A DNA stretch of 64,000 nt from Deltaproteobacteria bacterium (GTDB taxonomy: Bacteria > Myxococcota > Myxococcia > SLRQ01), in contig JARGFU010000019.1 of assembly GCA_029210625.1 (NCBI GenBank), forward strand, positions 1 through 64,000, written 5' to 3'. Below, in pieces: positions 47,968 to 56,582 of this stretch. Numbering within the stretch: position 1 is the stretch's first letter; each line of letters opens with the position of its first letter. Both the position numbers and the translations under genes were made by a program. The notes under the pieces are model-generated. The model did not search any database. It was not told where the DNA came from and saw nothing but the letters and a program-made list of their open reading frames with translations.

Positions 47968-48542
47968 TCCAGGTCCCGGGTGCCGGGCGGGAGGATCTCC
48001 TCCGGCGCCTTCGCGGGCGCGCTGACCGCCGGCCGGGCCGGCAGCTCGACGGGCTTGCCCCGGCGCTCGAGGCTGAGGGCCTGGCCGAGGACGCAGGCCC
48101 GGATCACCCGGGGGATGTCCTCCTCACCGCGCACCGGCGCACCCTCCACCGCCTTCAAGAGGTCGTTGGGCTCGAGGCGGCAGGCGATCCAGGGGCTGTA
48201 GGCCTGCACCCGCATCAGCATCAGCCCGACGGGCGCCTCGTCGCGGGTGTAGGGCACCAGCTGGGCGGCCGAGGAGAGGCGGGTGGCGATGGCCCGCTGC
48301 CGCTCGTCGCAGCCGGCCTCGCAGGCCTTCAGGGCCCAGGCCGCGCGGATCTCGTCGGTGGTCACCGTCTGCTGCTCGCGCAGCGCCGCTGCCCGGGCCC
48401 GGGCGGCGTCGGTGGGCGGCTCGGCGGGCACCACGGCGGCCGCGGGGGGCGGCGCCTCCTGCCCGGCCGCCGGGGGCGGCGCCTCCTCCTTCGAGGGGCA
48501 GCCAGCCAACACCAGCACGCAAACCAGCATCACTCTCTTCAT
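47964..48542 (-). CDS. Lipoprotein with a PDZ-like region, embedded in the biotin operon
   Basis: A 192-residue lipoprotein (VLVLAGC, Cys15). After a Pro/Ala linker comes a Cys-containing helix (ACEAGCDERQR) and then a PDZ-like stretch starting PVGLMLMRVQAYSPWIACRL and continuing LEPNDLLKAVEGAPVRGEEDI, similar to the PDZ of GspC or HtrA-type proteins. It overlaps bioF upstream and bioA downstream by 4 bases each, so it is translated with both. No known biotin role exists for such a protein; its presence may simply reflect operon insertion. Function unknown. Confidence 0.75.
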   Translation of the reverse strand: MKRVMLVCVLVLAGCPSKEEAPPPAAGQEAPPPAAAVVPAEPPTDAARARAAALREQQTVTTDEIRAAWALKACEAGCDERQRAIATRLSSAAQLVPYTRDEAPVGLMLMRVQAYSPWIACRLEPNDLLKAVEGAPVRGEEDIPRVIRACVLGQALSLERRGKPVELPARPAVSAPAKAPEEILPPGTRDLE

Positions 48543-49747
48543 GCCACCGACCTCCCGTCTCGAGACGTGTCCTCCAGGCAGCGGGGCAGGGCCCGCAGGA
48601 GCCGATCGACCTCCTCGATACCATGATCGGCCGAGAGGGCGATGCGCAGGCGGCTGCTCCCCTCGGGCACGGTGGGCGGCCGGATCGGGTGCACCCAGAG
48701 GCCCTCCTCGAGGAGGCGCCCGGCGACCCGCAGGGTGCGCTCGGGGCTACCGAGGATCAGGGGCAGGATGGGGGTGCGCTCCGGGCCGACCGCGAGCCCG
48801 AGGGCCGAGAGGCCGGCGCGCAGGTGATCGACCGCCGCGAAGAGCCGCGCCCGCCGCGCCTCCCCCTCGTCCTGCAGCACCGCCAGCGCCTCGAGGGCGG
48901 CGGCGGCCACCACCGGCGGCAGCGCGGTGGTGAAGACGAAGCTGCGGGCCGAGCCCAGCAGGTGCTCGCAGGCGGCCGCGCTGCCCGCCACGAAGGCGCC
49001 GAAGGTGCCCAGGGCCTTGCCCAGGGTGCCCATCCGCAGGGCGACCCTCGCCTCGAGGCCGGCCTCGGCGGCGAGCCCCGCCGGGCGGCCCGCCGGGCCG
49101 AGCACGCCGAGGGCGTGGGCCTCGTCGAGGAAGAGGGTCGCGCCGTGCTGCTCCGCCAGCGCCACGAGCCCGGAGAGGGGCGCCCGATCACCGTCCATGG
49201 AGAAGACGGCGTCGGTGACGATCAGCCGCCGGCCGCCCCCCGGCGCCCGGACCAGCAGCCGCTCGAGGGCCGCGAGGTCGCGGTGCGGGTAGACCTGCAC
49301 CTCGGCCCGGGAGAGGCGGCAGCCGTCGATGAGGGAGGCGTGGTTCAGGGCGTCGGAGAAGATCCGATCCCCGCTGCCGGCGAGGGCCGGCAGGGCGCCG
49401 GTGTTGGCGTGGTAGCCCGAGGTGAAGAGGCGGGCGGCCTCGGTGCCCATCAGGCGGGCGAGGGCCGCCTCCAGGGCCTCGTGCACCGCCCGGTCGCCGG
49501 TGATCAGGCGGGAGGCGCCGGCGCCGAAGCCCCAGCGATCGAGGGCGGCGTGCGCCGCGGCGATGATCCGGGGGTGGTGGGAGAGGCCGAGGTAGTCGTT
49601 CGAGGAGAAGGAGAGCAGGCGCCGCCCCTCCACCTCCAGCCAGGGACCCTCCTGCCCCTCGACCGGCCGCAGACCCCGGCGCAGACCGGCGGCCTCGGCG
49701 GCGGCCAGGGCGGCCTTCAGGGCGGGCTCGAGGAGGGTGTCGTCCAT
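48539..49747 (-). CDS. bioF: 8-amino-7-oxononanoate synthase
   Basis: A 402-residue alpha-oxoamine synthase that condenses pimeloyl-ACP (or CoA) with alanine, the first ring-forming step to biotin. Landmarks: [44 protein letters not shown] (208-217) and the PLP lysine Lys244 in [12 protein letters not shown]. The related KBL (glycine acetyltransferase) cannot be ruled out by motif alone, but bioA in the same operon settles it. The ATG at 49747 has no clear ribosome site. It heads the operon bioF-lipoprotein-bioA-rsmE. Confidence 0.92.
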   Translation of the reverse strand: MDDTLLEPALKAALAAAEAAGLRRGLRPVEGQEGPWLEVEGRRLLSFSSNDYLGLSHHPRIIAAAHAALDRWGFGAGASRLITGDRAVHEALEAALARLMGTEAARLFTSGYHANTGALPALAGSGDRIFSDALNHASLIDGCRLSRAEVQVYPHRDLAALERLLVRAPGGGRRLIVTDAVFSMDGDRAPLSGLVALAEQHGATLFLDEAHALGVLGPAGRPAGLAAEAGLEARVALRMGTLGKALGTFGAFVAGSAAACEHLLGSARSFVFTTALPPVVAAAALEALAVLQDEGEARRARLFAAVDHLRAGLSALGLAVGPERTPILPLILGSPERTLRVAGRLLEEGLWVHPIRPPTVPEGSSRLRIALSADHGIEEVDRLLRALPRCLEDTSRDGRSVA

Positions 49748-49797
49748 CGCCGGCGAAAGTGGCCCCCCGCGGGCCGGAGGTCAACGCCACAGCTCGC

Positions 49798-49850
49798 GTG
49801 ACCCGGCTCACAGGCACGACTTCGCTGTCAGCGTGTGAACTCCGGGTGAC
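49798..49850. promoter_or_regulatory. Long imperfect inverted repeat between bioF and a divergent lipoprotein gene
   Basis: GTGACCCGG (49798-49806) pairs with CCGGGTGAC (49842-49850) at 8 of 9 positions, and inside it TCACA (49808-49812) pairs with TGTGA (49834-49838), around a 21-base loop. It lies about 50 bases ahead of bioF. It does not match the BirA box or a CRP site (half-sites are in reverse order). It could be an operator or an RNA hairpin. Confidence 0.3.
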
Positions 49851-49956
49851 AGGGCCTCCTCGTGCAACACCGCGGCTTTACTGGAGATCGATCGGGTACG
49901 AGACTTGCTCTCCATCAGGGACGAACCCTTCGATGGATCCTTTCTGGGAGGAAGAC

Positions 49957-50712
49957 ATGATCCGCTCCACTCGTCGCTTCTCGACCCTGCCCGCCGCCTT
50001 CGGCGTGCTGGCCCTCGTCGCCATCTCCAACCTCGCCTGCGAGCAGGTCGACTCCGAGGACGTCCTGACCTCGGGCGTCTACGCCAACATCACCGCCGAG
50101 GCCGACGGTGACGGCAGCACCACGGTCTCCACCTCCCTGCGGGTGGGTGGCGCCCTCTCCAACACCTTCCTCGAGCTCGGCGCCGAGGAGTCGGTCACCG
50201 CCACCTCCGGGGGCGAGACCAAGACCCTGGCCCGGCGCAACGTGCTCGGCGCCATCTCCTACGTCGGCACCTTCACCGGTGACGAGACCGACAAGGCCTT
50301 CACCGTCGCCTGGAACCGGGGCGAGGGCTACGAGAGCGCCCCGAACACCACGCTCTCCCTGCCCGCCGGCTTCGAGATCACCGCGCCGGCCGCCGGCGCC
50401 ACCTTCTCCCGCGCCAACGACGACATCGTCCTGACCTGGGACAGCTCGGGCACCACCGACGACATGCTCTGGGAGATCGTCACCTCGACCTGCGCCCGGG
50501 AGATGAAGTCCAACACCATCACCGGCGATCCGGGCACCCTGACCATCGCGGCCGGCACCCTCACGAACATCGACGGTCACGAGGGCGAGACCTGCGACAC
50601 CACCCTGGTGCTCCTGCGCCGCCGCCTCGGCAACCTCGACCCGGCCTACGGCGAGGGCGGCTGGGTGGTCGGCCGCCACGTGCGGACGGTCACCTTCTCC
50701 TCGGCGCCCTGA
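49957..50712 (+). CDS. Lipoprotein of unknown function
   Basis: A 251-residue lipoprotein (AISNLAC, Cys28; Glu at +2). The rest is beta-rich: ADGDGSTTVSTSLRVGGAL early on, and a Fn3/Ig-like stretch later (GATFSRANDDIVLTWDSSG). A Cys pair lies near the end. The ATG at 49957 has a strong GGGAGGAAG ribosome site. It is transcribed away from bioF. No family recognised. Confidence 0.65.
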   Translation: MIRSTRRFSTLPAAFGVLALVAISNLACEQVDSEDVLTSGVYANITAEADGDGSTTVSTSLRVGGALSNTFLELGAEESVTATSGGETKTLARRNVLGAISYVGTFTGDETDKAFTVAWNRGEGYESAPNTTLSLPAGFEITAPAAGATFSRANDDIVLTWDSSGTTDDMLWEIVTSTCAREMKSNTITGDPGTLTIAAGTLTNIDGHEGETCDTTLVLLRRRLGNLDPAYGEGGWVVGRHVRTVTFSSAP

Positions 50713-50729
50713 GCAGCGTCGACCGGCGG

Positions 50730-51635
50730 CTACTTCGGCAGCTGCCAGTCGTAGACCCGCCAGCCGTGCTCCGCCTGCTTGAGGCGGATGGAGCCGGCGG
50801 CGGGTTCCTTGCCTCCGTCGATCGCCAGGCAGAGGACGAGCAGCCCCTCCCCGTCGAGGCGATCGACGACGCCGGAGCCGTCCTTCGCCTCGAACTTGCC
50901 CCCCGGGCAGAGGCCGATCCGCTTGCGGCCGCGCTGCAGCTTGCGCAGCTCGGTGAAGTAGTAGAGGGGCAGCGGGGTCACCTTCAGGGCGGCCGGGTGG
51001 ACCATCTTCTCGAAGCCCTTCCGGTCGTTCTTCTCCACCGTCCGCAGGACCCGATCGACGACCCGGGTGGCGTCCCGGCGGGCCTGGTCCAGCTCGGTGG
51101 GGGGCGGGGCCGCCGCGGCCACGGGGACCGGCGCCGGGGCGCTCGCGGACGCCGCGCTGGCGGTGCTCGCGGCCGGCCGGTGCGCCGCCCGCATCTTGGC
51201 CACCAGCCCCCCCAGGACCTCGGGCAGGGTGGTGGCGATCTCCTCGATGCTCTTCAGGGTCCGGCTGACCCGGCCGATGACCTGGGCCTGCGCCGGGTCG
51301 ATCGCCTTCAGGGTGAGGACGTAGAGGGTCCCCAGGCGTCCGACCTGCCCGGCGAGGACGAAGTCGGCGTCGAGGGCGCCGACCAGCTCGGCGAAGCAGC
51401 CGTCGGTCTCGCAGCCCATGAGCTGCTGCTGCGCCTCGAGGTCCATGATCCGGGCGACGTCGTCGGGGCCGAGCGCCTGGATGCCCTGGCCGTTCTGAAG
51501 CTCGGTCAGGACCAGCTCCGAGATGATGGCGGCGGTGCCGTCGTCGAGCTCCCCCTGGGTTGCGAAGTGGGGGACGACGACCTTGGGTCCGGCGCCGGCG
51601 GCGGCGACGAGGAGGAGGGTGGCGATCGTGTGCAT
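50730..51635 (-). CDS. TolB-N/CsgG-like periplasmic protein
   Basis: A 301-residue exported protein (short signal TIATLLLVAAAGAG). Residues about 17-150 resemble the TolB-N/CsgG-type module seen in Myxococcota: KVVVPHFATQGELDDGT, a paired Cys block LMGCETDGCFAELVGALDAD, then VLAGQVGRLGTLYVLTL. An Ala/Pro linker follows, then a C-terminal domain (AHPAALK-like region, about 200-300) of unknown fold ending YDWQLPK. Probably part of an outer-membrane-linked complex; which one is unknown. No ribosome site is obvious at the ATG. Confidence 0.68.
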   Translation of the reverse strand: MHTIATLLLVAAAGAGPKVVVPHFATQGELDDGTAAIISELVLTELQNGQGIQALGPDDVARIMDLEAQQQLMGCETDGCFAELVGALDADFVLAGQVGRLGTLYVLTLKAIDPAQAQVIGRVSRTLKSIEEIATTLPEVLGGLVAKMRAAHRPAASTASAASASAPAPVPVAAAAPPPTELDQARRDATRVVDRVLRTVEKNDRKGFEKMVHPAALKVTPLPLYYFTELRKLQRGRKRIGLCPGGKFEAKDGSGVVDRLDGEGLLVLCLAIDGGKEPAAGSIRLKQAEHGWRVYDWQLPK

Positions 51636-51724
51636 GGCGGGTCGCGCCCCCGAGTCCGGCGAGAGCGCTGCGCGATCGTACCAGAGCCGGGCGCCGCGAG
51701 CAGGTTTCGAACCCGCCGCCGCCC

Positions 51725-54628
51725 TCAGAGCTCGATCGGCGTGACGAAGCCGGGCGGCTTGATCGCGAGCACCGAGCGGCTCGCCCTCGCCAGCACGTCC
51801 TCGGCGGTGTTGCCGCTGAAGTAGCCGGCGATCCCGGTGCGCGTGACCGTGCCCATCACGATGAGGTCCATCTCCTGCTCCCGGGCGAACGCGGGGATCG
51901 CCGTCCCCGGCCGCCCCTCGAGGAGGTGCCGGTGGAGGGGCACCCCCTCCGCCTCGAAGCCCTGCAGCGCCTTCTTGAAGACCTCGTCGTGATACTCGCG
52001 TTGCCTCCGGCGGGCGGAGTGGATCGTGGTGTCCGAGACCCCCCGCTCCGAGAGGAGGCCGCCGCCCGGGAAGTACCAGGCGTAGGCGACGTGCAGCTCG
52101 GCGCCGCTTCGCCGGGCCACCCGCCGGGCCGCACCGAGGATCTGCGCGTTCAGCGCCTGGTGGGCGGGGTCCTCGGCCGCGGCGTCGATCGCGGCCACCA
52201 CCCGACGGATCCTCACCTCCTCCCCCGGGGCGAGGGTCAACACCGGACAGGGGCACTTGCGAAGGAGGTGGCGGGTGAAGGCGTCGGGTCCGCCAGGCTG
52301 GGAGGCGTCGACCGCGACCAGGACCAGGTCGTGGCGATCCCGGATGACCTGGCGGATGGTCTCCACCCAGGGCTCTCCGACCAGCACCCGGGTCTGCACC
52401 TCGATCCCGCTCGAGCGCAGGGGGCGGCTGATCCGATCGAGGAGCGCCTCGGCAGCGACCTGTGCCTCGGCGTCCAGGAGAGCGGCCTCCGGATCCCGGA
52501 GATCCTCCCCCTCCCGGGTGTGGAGGATCGTCAGGCGGGTCTTCGCGTCGTCCCTCGCGAGGCGCTCACTCAGATCGAGGACCGCCCGACCGGCCCCGTA
52601 GGAGGGGTTCACGACGAGCACGTCCGAGAACCAGTACTCGGGATCCCTCGGCTTCCACGTCCGCCCGTCCCGCTGGGCGATGGCCCCCTTGGCCAGCTGA
52701 TCGTCGACCTCCTGGATCGCGCTGCTGCGCAGCAGGCTCCGCAGGCTCTCGGTCCCCGGCGCCGCGGCCCAGGTGTCGACGAAGGCGGGCTGCTCGAGGA
52801 GGCTGGCCAGCTTGGCGAGGATGCGGAGGTGCTCGCCGGGCAGCTCCTCCGGGCTCACCAGGAAGAAGATGGCGTGCACGACCTGGGTGACCTCCGCCGG
52901 CCCGGCGCCCTCCTCCACCTCGATCGTGATCCCGCCGCGCGCCCGCGCGACGATCAGCTCGTGCTGGCCGAGCCCGGGCGCCCGGAAGTGGGGCAAGGCG
53001 ATGCCATCGGCCACGGGCACGAGCCCCGAGCGGACCCCGCGGACGAACTCGGCGGCGATGGCCTCCTCCCCCATCGGGATCCGGGGCCCCAGCAGGCGGG
53101 CGGCGCGAGAGGCCAGCACGGGGAAGCTCACCGACTCCTCCACCTCGAGGATCCGGGCCCGATCGATCGCCTCGAGGTAGTGGTTGCCGGCCTTCAGGCC
53201 GGTGTCCTTGAGGATCGACCAGATCTCCCGCTCCAGCCCCTCGGAGCGATCCCGCCCGAGGCGCTCGAACCAGTGGAGGATGGCGCCTCCCCGCTGGGAG
53301 CGACGCTTGCCGTAGGCGAAGTACCAGACGACGCCGAGGGTGAAGAGGGCCAGGGTGAAGAGCACGGCCAGGCGGCCCAGCTCCAGGATCAGCCCGATCG
53401 AGGAGAGGATGCCGAAGATCTGCAGCCAGGGGTAGAGCGGCGCCCGCACCTGCGGGTGGTAGGTGCGCAGCTGTGACTCGCGCATGACGATGACCGCCAG
53501 GTTCACGAGGGCGAACATCAGCAGCTGGAAGGCGCTGGCCAGCTTGGCCAGGCTGATCACGTCGAGGGTCAGGAGGGTGACGACGATGAAGCCGCCGGTG
53601 AAGAGGATCGCCAGGGTGGGCGTGCCGAAGCGGCCGACCTTCTGGAAGGGCTTCGGGATGAGGTTGTCCCGCCCCATCGCCAGCAGATAGCGAGAGGCCG
53701 AGAGGATGCCGGCGTTGGCCGTCGAGGCGAAGGCGGCGGCGGCCGCGACGAAGATGACGATCACCCCCACCCGGCCGGGCATCCAGCCGAAGACCGACTC
53801 CGCGGCGGTGGCGATGGGCGCCAGATCGGTCTTGAAGACCTCGGGATCGGCCACGAGCAGGAGGAGCAGCGCCCCCAGGGTGTAGACGGTCACCGCCGCC
53901 CCCAGGGAGAGGATCATGCCGCGGCGGATGTTCCGGTCGGGGTTCCGGATCTCCTCCGCGACGCCGGTGACCTTGGTCAGGCCGGCGTAGGAGACGAAGA
54001 CCAGGCCGATGGTGGCCAGCACCCCCTCGAGGTCCGCCCCCGGGGCCGCCGCGAGCTCGCTCCCCAGCGTCTGCAGGCGCCCGACCCCCTCCAGGTGCAC
54101 GACGCCCGCGACGAGGAAGGCGCCGAGGATGCCCAGCAGGGCGAAGACGAACCAGCGCTGGAGCCGCGCCGTCTCCTTCACTCCGAAGATGTTGATCAGC
54201 GTGAAGCCGACGGCCCCCGCGACGGCCACCATCGTCATGTCGATGTCGTAGAAGAGCAGGACGTAGGCGCCGAGCCCCACCAGGGCGAAGGCGTTCTTCA
54301 GCCCCATCGCCAGCCAGGTCCCGAGCCCGCCGACGGTCCCCACCAGCGGCCCCATGCTCCGCTCGAGGAAGTAGTAGGTGCCGCCCGAGCGCGGCATGGC
54401 GCTCGCCAGCTCCGCCTTGCTGAAGAGGGCCGGGATCACCAGCACCGCCGAGAGGGCGTAGGCCGCCACGAACCACTTCCCGGCCATGGCGAAGGCGATG
54501 CCCGGCAAGAGGAAGAAGCCCGAGCTGAACATCGCGCCGGTGGAGAGCGCGAAGACGTCGAGCAGCCCCAGCTGTCGGGTCAGCGCCCGGCTGCTGCCGG
54601 TGGCCGCCCCACCCCGGGCAGCCGCCAC
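51725..54628 (-). CDS. APC-family amino-acid permease fused to PTS EIIA and two universal-stress domains
   Basis: A 967-residue fusion. Residues about 20-450 are a 12-helix APC transporter (GAMFSSGFFLLPGIAFAM, SKAELASAMPRSGGTYYF). Then comes a PTS EIIA type-2 domain with the phospho-His in GIALPHF (His547). Two USP domains follow; the last has the GNTAEDVLARASRSVL end of an ATP-binding USP, though the first part of the G2xG9xG motif is incomplete. The transporter would thus sense PTS phosphorylation and nucleotides. The GTG at 54628 is chosen because a GGAGGA site sits 6 bases upstream; a GTG at 54664 lacks one. Divergent from the NhaR-like regulator gene, which probably controls it. Confidence 0.85.
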   Translation of the reverse strand: MAAARGGAATGSSRALTRQLGLLDVFALSTGAMFSSGFFLLPGIAFAMAGKWFVAAYALSAVLVIPALFSKAELASAMPRSGGTYYFLERSMGPLVGTVGGLGTWLAMGLKNAFALVGLGAYVLLFYDIDMTMVAVAGAVGFTLINIFGVKETARLQRWFVFALLGILGAFLVAGVVHLEGVGRLQTLGSELAAAPGADLEGVLATIGLVFVSYAGLTKVTGVAEEIRNPDRNIRRGMILSLGAAVTVYTLGALLLLLVADPEVFKTDLAPIATAAESVFGWMPGRVGVIVIFVAAAAAFASTANAGILSASRYLLAMGRDNLIPKPFQKVGRFGTPTLAILFTGGFIVVTLLTLDVISLAKLASAFQLLMFALVNLAVIVMRESQLRTYHPQVRAPLYPWLQIFGILSSIGLILELGRLAVLFTLALFTLGVVWYFAYGKRRSQRGGAILHWFERLGRDRSEGLEREIWSILKDTGLKAGNHYLEAIDRARILEVEESVSFPVLASRAARLLGPRIPMGEEAIAAEFVRGVRSGLVPVADGIALPHFRAPGLGQHELIVARARGGITIEVEEGAGPAEVTQVVHAIFFLVSPEELPGEHLRILAKLASLLEQPAFVDTWAAAPGTESLRSLLRSSAIQEVDDQLAKGAIAQRDGRTWKPRDPEYWFSDVLVVNPSYGAGRAVLDLSERLARDDAKTRLTILHTREGEDLRDPEAALLDAEAQVAAEALLDRISRPLRSSGIEVQTRVLVGEPWVETIRQVIRDRHDLVLVAVDASQPGGPDAFTRHLLRKCPCPVLTLAPGEEVRIRRVVAAIDAAAEDPAHQALNAQILGAARRVARRSGAELHVAYAWYFPGGGLLSERGVSDTTIHSARRRQREYHDEVFKKALQGFEAEGVPLHRHLLEGRPGTAIPAFAREQEMDLIVMGTVTRTGIAGYFSGNTAEDVLARASRSVLAIKPPGFVTPIEL

Positions 54629-54684
54629 GGATCGTCCTCCACTGGTCCCCGGCGTCACATTCACACGGTAGAGAGCGACAATCG

Positions 54685-54730
54685 TTCGAGCAATTCGAAT
54701 ATAACTGTCAAATAGTTCGACTTTCTCGAA
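54685..54730. promoter_or_regulatory. Two TTCGA-N5-TCGAA dyads between the transporter and NhaR-like genes
   Basis: Two identical-type dyads, TTCGA-GCAAT-TCGAA at 54685-54699 and TTCGA-CTTTC-TCGAA at 54716-54730, with centres 31 bp apart (three helical turns). They lie in an unusually AT-rich gap between divergent genes, one of them a LysR-type regulator. Each contains the LysR T-N11-A frame. This is the typical layout of recognition and activation sites for a LysR protein acting on itself and its neighbour. Confidence 0.65.
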
Positions 54731-54744
54731 TTCCGGAGATCGCC

Positions 54745-55644
54745 ATGGAACACCTCAACTTCCACCATCTTCGCCTCTTCCGGGCGGTCGCCCACGAGGG
54801 GAACCTCACCCGGGCCAGCCGGAGCCTCCACCTCGCCCCCCAGACCGTCAGCGGCCAGATCCGGGAGCTGGAGGCCTCCCTGGGGGAGGCGCTCTTCCTC
54901 CGGGAGGGGCGCCGGCTGGTCCTCACCGAGGTGGGGAAGGTGGTTCGCAGCTACGCCGACGAGATCTTCGGGCTGGGCCGGGAGCTCCAGGAGACCCTGC
55001 GGGGTCAGCCCGCCGGCCGAGCCCTTCGCCTCAAGGTCGGGGTGGTGGATGTGTTGCCCAAGCTGGTCGCCTACCGGCTGCTGGAGCCGGCCTTCACCCT
55101 CGAGCATCCCGTGCACATCCTCTGCCGCGAGGGCCCCCCCGAGGCGCTGCTGGCCCAGCTCGCCACCCACGAGCTCGACATCGTCCTCCTCGACCGACCG
55201 ATCCCGGACGCCGTGAACGTCCGGGCCCACAACCACCTCCTCGGCCGCTGCGGCGTCACCTTCCTGGCCCGCCCGGAGCGGGCCGAGCAGCTGCGCGCCG
55301 GCTTCCCCGGCTCCCTCGACGGCGAGCCGGTCCTCCTGCCCGCCGAGGGCTCCGCCCTGCGCAGCGAGCTCGACCGCTGGTTCGCGGATCACGGGCTGCA
55401 GCCCAGGGTTGCCGGTGAGTTCGAGGACAGCGCCCTGCTCAAGGTCTTCGGCCAGGCGGGCATGGGCTTCTACGCCGTGCCCTCGGTGGTCGAGGAGGAG
55501 GCCGTCCGCCAGTACGAGGTCGAGGCCCTCGGCAGCACCGACGAGATCACCGCCAGCTTCTACATGGTCTCCGTCGAGCGCCGGCTCCGGCACCCGGCCG
55601 TCGTCGCCATCGGCGCCACGGCCCGGGAGGAGCTCTTCTCGTGA
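54745..55644 (+). CDS. LysR-type regulator of the NhaR type
   Basis: A 299-residue LysR regulator. The N-terminal winged HTH (NFHHLRLFRAVAHEGNLTRA) and the block LAPQTVSGQIRELEASLGEAL resemble E. coli NhaR closely (its HTH opens INYNHLYYF). The effector domain follows (VGVVDVLPKLVAYRLLEPAF). NhaR normally responds to sodium and activates nhaA; here the neighbour is an APC-EIIA-USP transporter, so the ligand may differ. Two dyads lie in the short gap to that gene. It overlaps or abuts prmA downstream. Confidence 0.85.
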   Translation: MEHLNFHHLRLFRAVAHEGNLTRASRSLHLAPQTVSGQIRELEASLGEALFLREGRRLVLTEVGKVVRSYADEIFGLGRELQETLRGQPAGRALRLKVGVVDVLPKLVAYRLLEPAFTLEHPVHILCREGPPEALLAQLATHELDIVLLDRPIPDAVNVRAHNHLLGRCGVTFLARPERAEQLRAGFPGSLDGEPVLLPAEGSALRSELDRWFADHGLQPRVAGEFEDSALLKVFGQAGMGFYAVPSVVEEEAVRQYEVEALGSTDEITASFYMVSVERRLRHPAVVAIGATAREELFS

Positions 55645-55670
55645 GCCGGTCAGTATGCGATGGGTCGGCC

Positions 55671-56582
55671 ATGAGCGAGACACCCGAGGCCTTCCTTCGC
55701 GTGCGCATCGACGTCCCGGCCGGCGAGGCCGACGCCGCTGGCGCCCTCCTCCTCGTCCTCGGCGCCACCGGCATCGAGGAGCGCGACGAGCAGACCCTGG
55801 TGCCCGAGGGCGAGAGCGCCCCGGCCGCCGGGCGGGCGCAGGTCCTGGCCTGGCTCGAGGCCGGCACCGATCACGAGGCCCTCCGGGCCCACCTCGGCGC
55901 CACCCTGCCCGCCGACGCGACCCTCACCCTGGACGAGGTCGAGGCCGAGGACTGGGTGGAGGTAGTCCGCTCGCAGGTCGTCCCGGTGGAGCTCGGCCAG
56001 CGCCTGCGCATCCGGGCCACCTGGCACGAGCCCGGCCCCGAGGACGGACGGGAGGAGCTGGTCCTCGATCCGGGCCTGGCCTTCGGCACCGGCAGCCACC
56101 CGACCACCGCCCTCTGCCTGGTCGCCCTGGAGGAGGCGGTCGCCCGCCACCGGAAGGAGGGTCACGCCCCGAGCGTGCTCGACCTGGGCTGCGGCAGCGG
56201 CATCCTCTCCATCGCCGCCCTGCGCCTGGGCGCCGACCGGGCCCTGGCCATCGACAACGATCCGGTGGCCGTCGAGGTCACCCTCGAGAACGCCGAGCGC
56301 AACGGCGTGCTCGACCGGGTGGAGGCCACCACCGAGGGCCCCGAGCAGCACAGCGGCGTCTGGGATCTCGTGGCCGCCAACATCCAGCTCGGGGTGCTGC
56401 AGCTCCTCGCCCCGGCCGCGGCCGCCCGCCTGGCGCCCGGCGGGGAGATCTTCCTCTCGGGGCTGCTCGAGGAGCAGGCCGCAGAGGCCCGCGCGGCCTA
56501 CGAGGCCGAGGGCCTCGAGCACCGCGAGACGGTCAGCGAGGGCGGCTGGGCGCGGGTCACGCTCCGGCGGCCCTTGCCCTAG
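55671..56582 (+). CDS. prmA: Ribosomal protein L11 methyltransferase
   Basis: A 303-residue SAM-dependent methyltransferase. The PrmA landmarks are LAFGTGSHPTTALCL, the SAM motif VLDLGCGSGILSIAALRLGA, then AIDNDPVAVE and LVAANIQLGVLQLLAP (family NI motif). An N-terminal substrate-binding region starts EAFLRVRIDVPAG. It trimethylates ribosomal protein L11. A GTG at 55641 would overlap the nhaR-like stop; the ATG at 55671 aligns better with PrmA N-termini. Its last 4 bases overlap the convergent RDD gene. Confidence 0.87.
   Translation: MSETPEAFLRVRIDVPAGEADAAGALLLVLGATGIEERDEQTLVPEGESAPAAGRAQVLAWLEAGTDHEALRAHLGATLPADATLTLDEVEAEDWVEVVRSQVVPVELGQRLRIRATWHEPGPEDGREELVLDPGLAFGTGSHPTTALCLVALEEAVARHRKEGHAPSVLDLGCGSGILSIAALRLGADRALAIDNDPVAVEVTLENAERNGVLDRVEATTEGPEQHSGVWDLVAANIQLGVLQLLAPAAAARLAPGGEIFLSGLLEEQAAEARAAYEAEGLEHRETVSEGGWARVTLRRPLP

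Noticed and set aside
45932-49747. Biotin gene cluster making a new cofactor-derived product
   Set aside because: Only bioA and bioF, both standard, are present. There is no extra biosynthetic enzyme in the operon.
49808-49838. CRP/cAMP site
   Set aside because: The half-sites are TCACA then TGTGA, the reverse of the TGTGA-N6-TCACA consensus, and are 21 bases apart.
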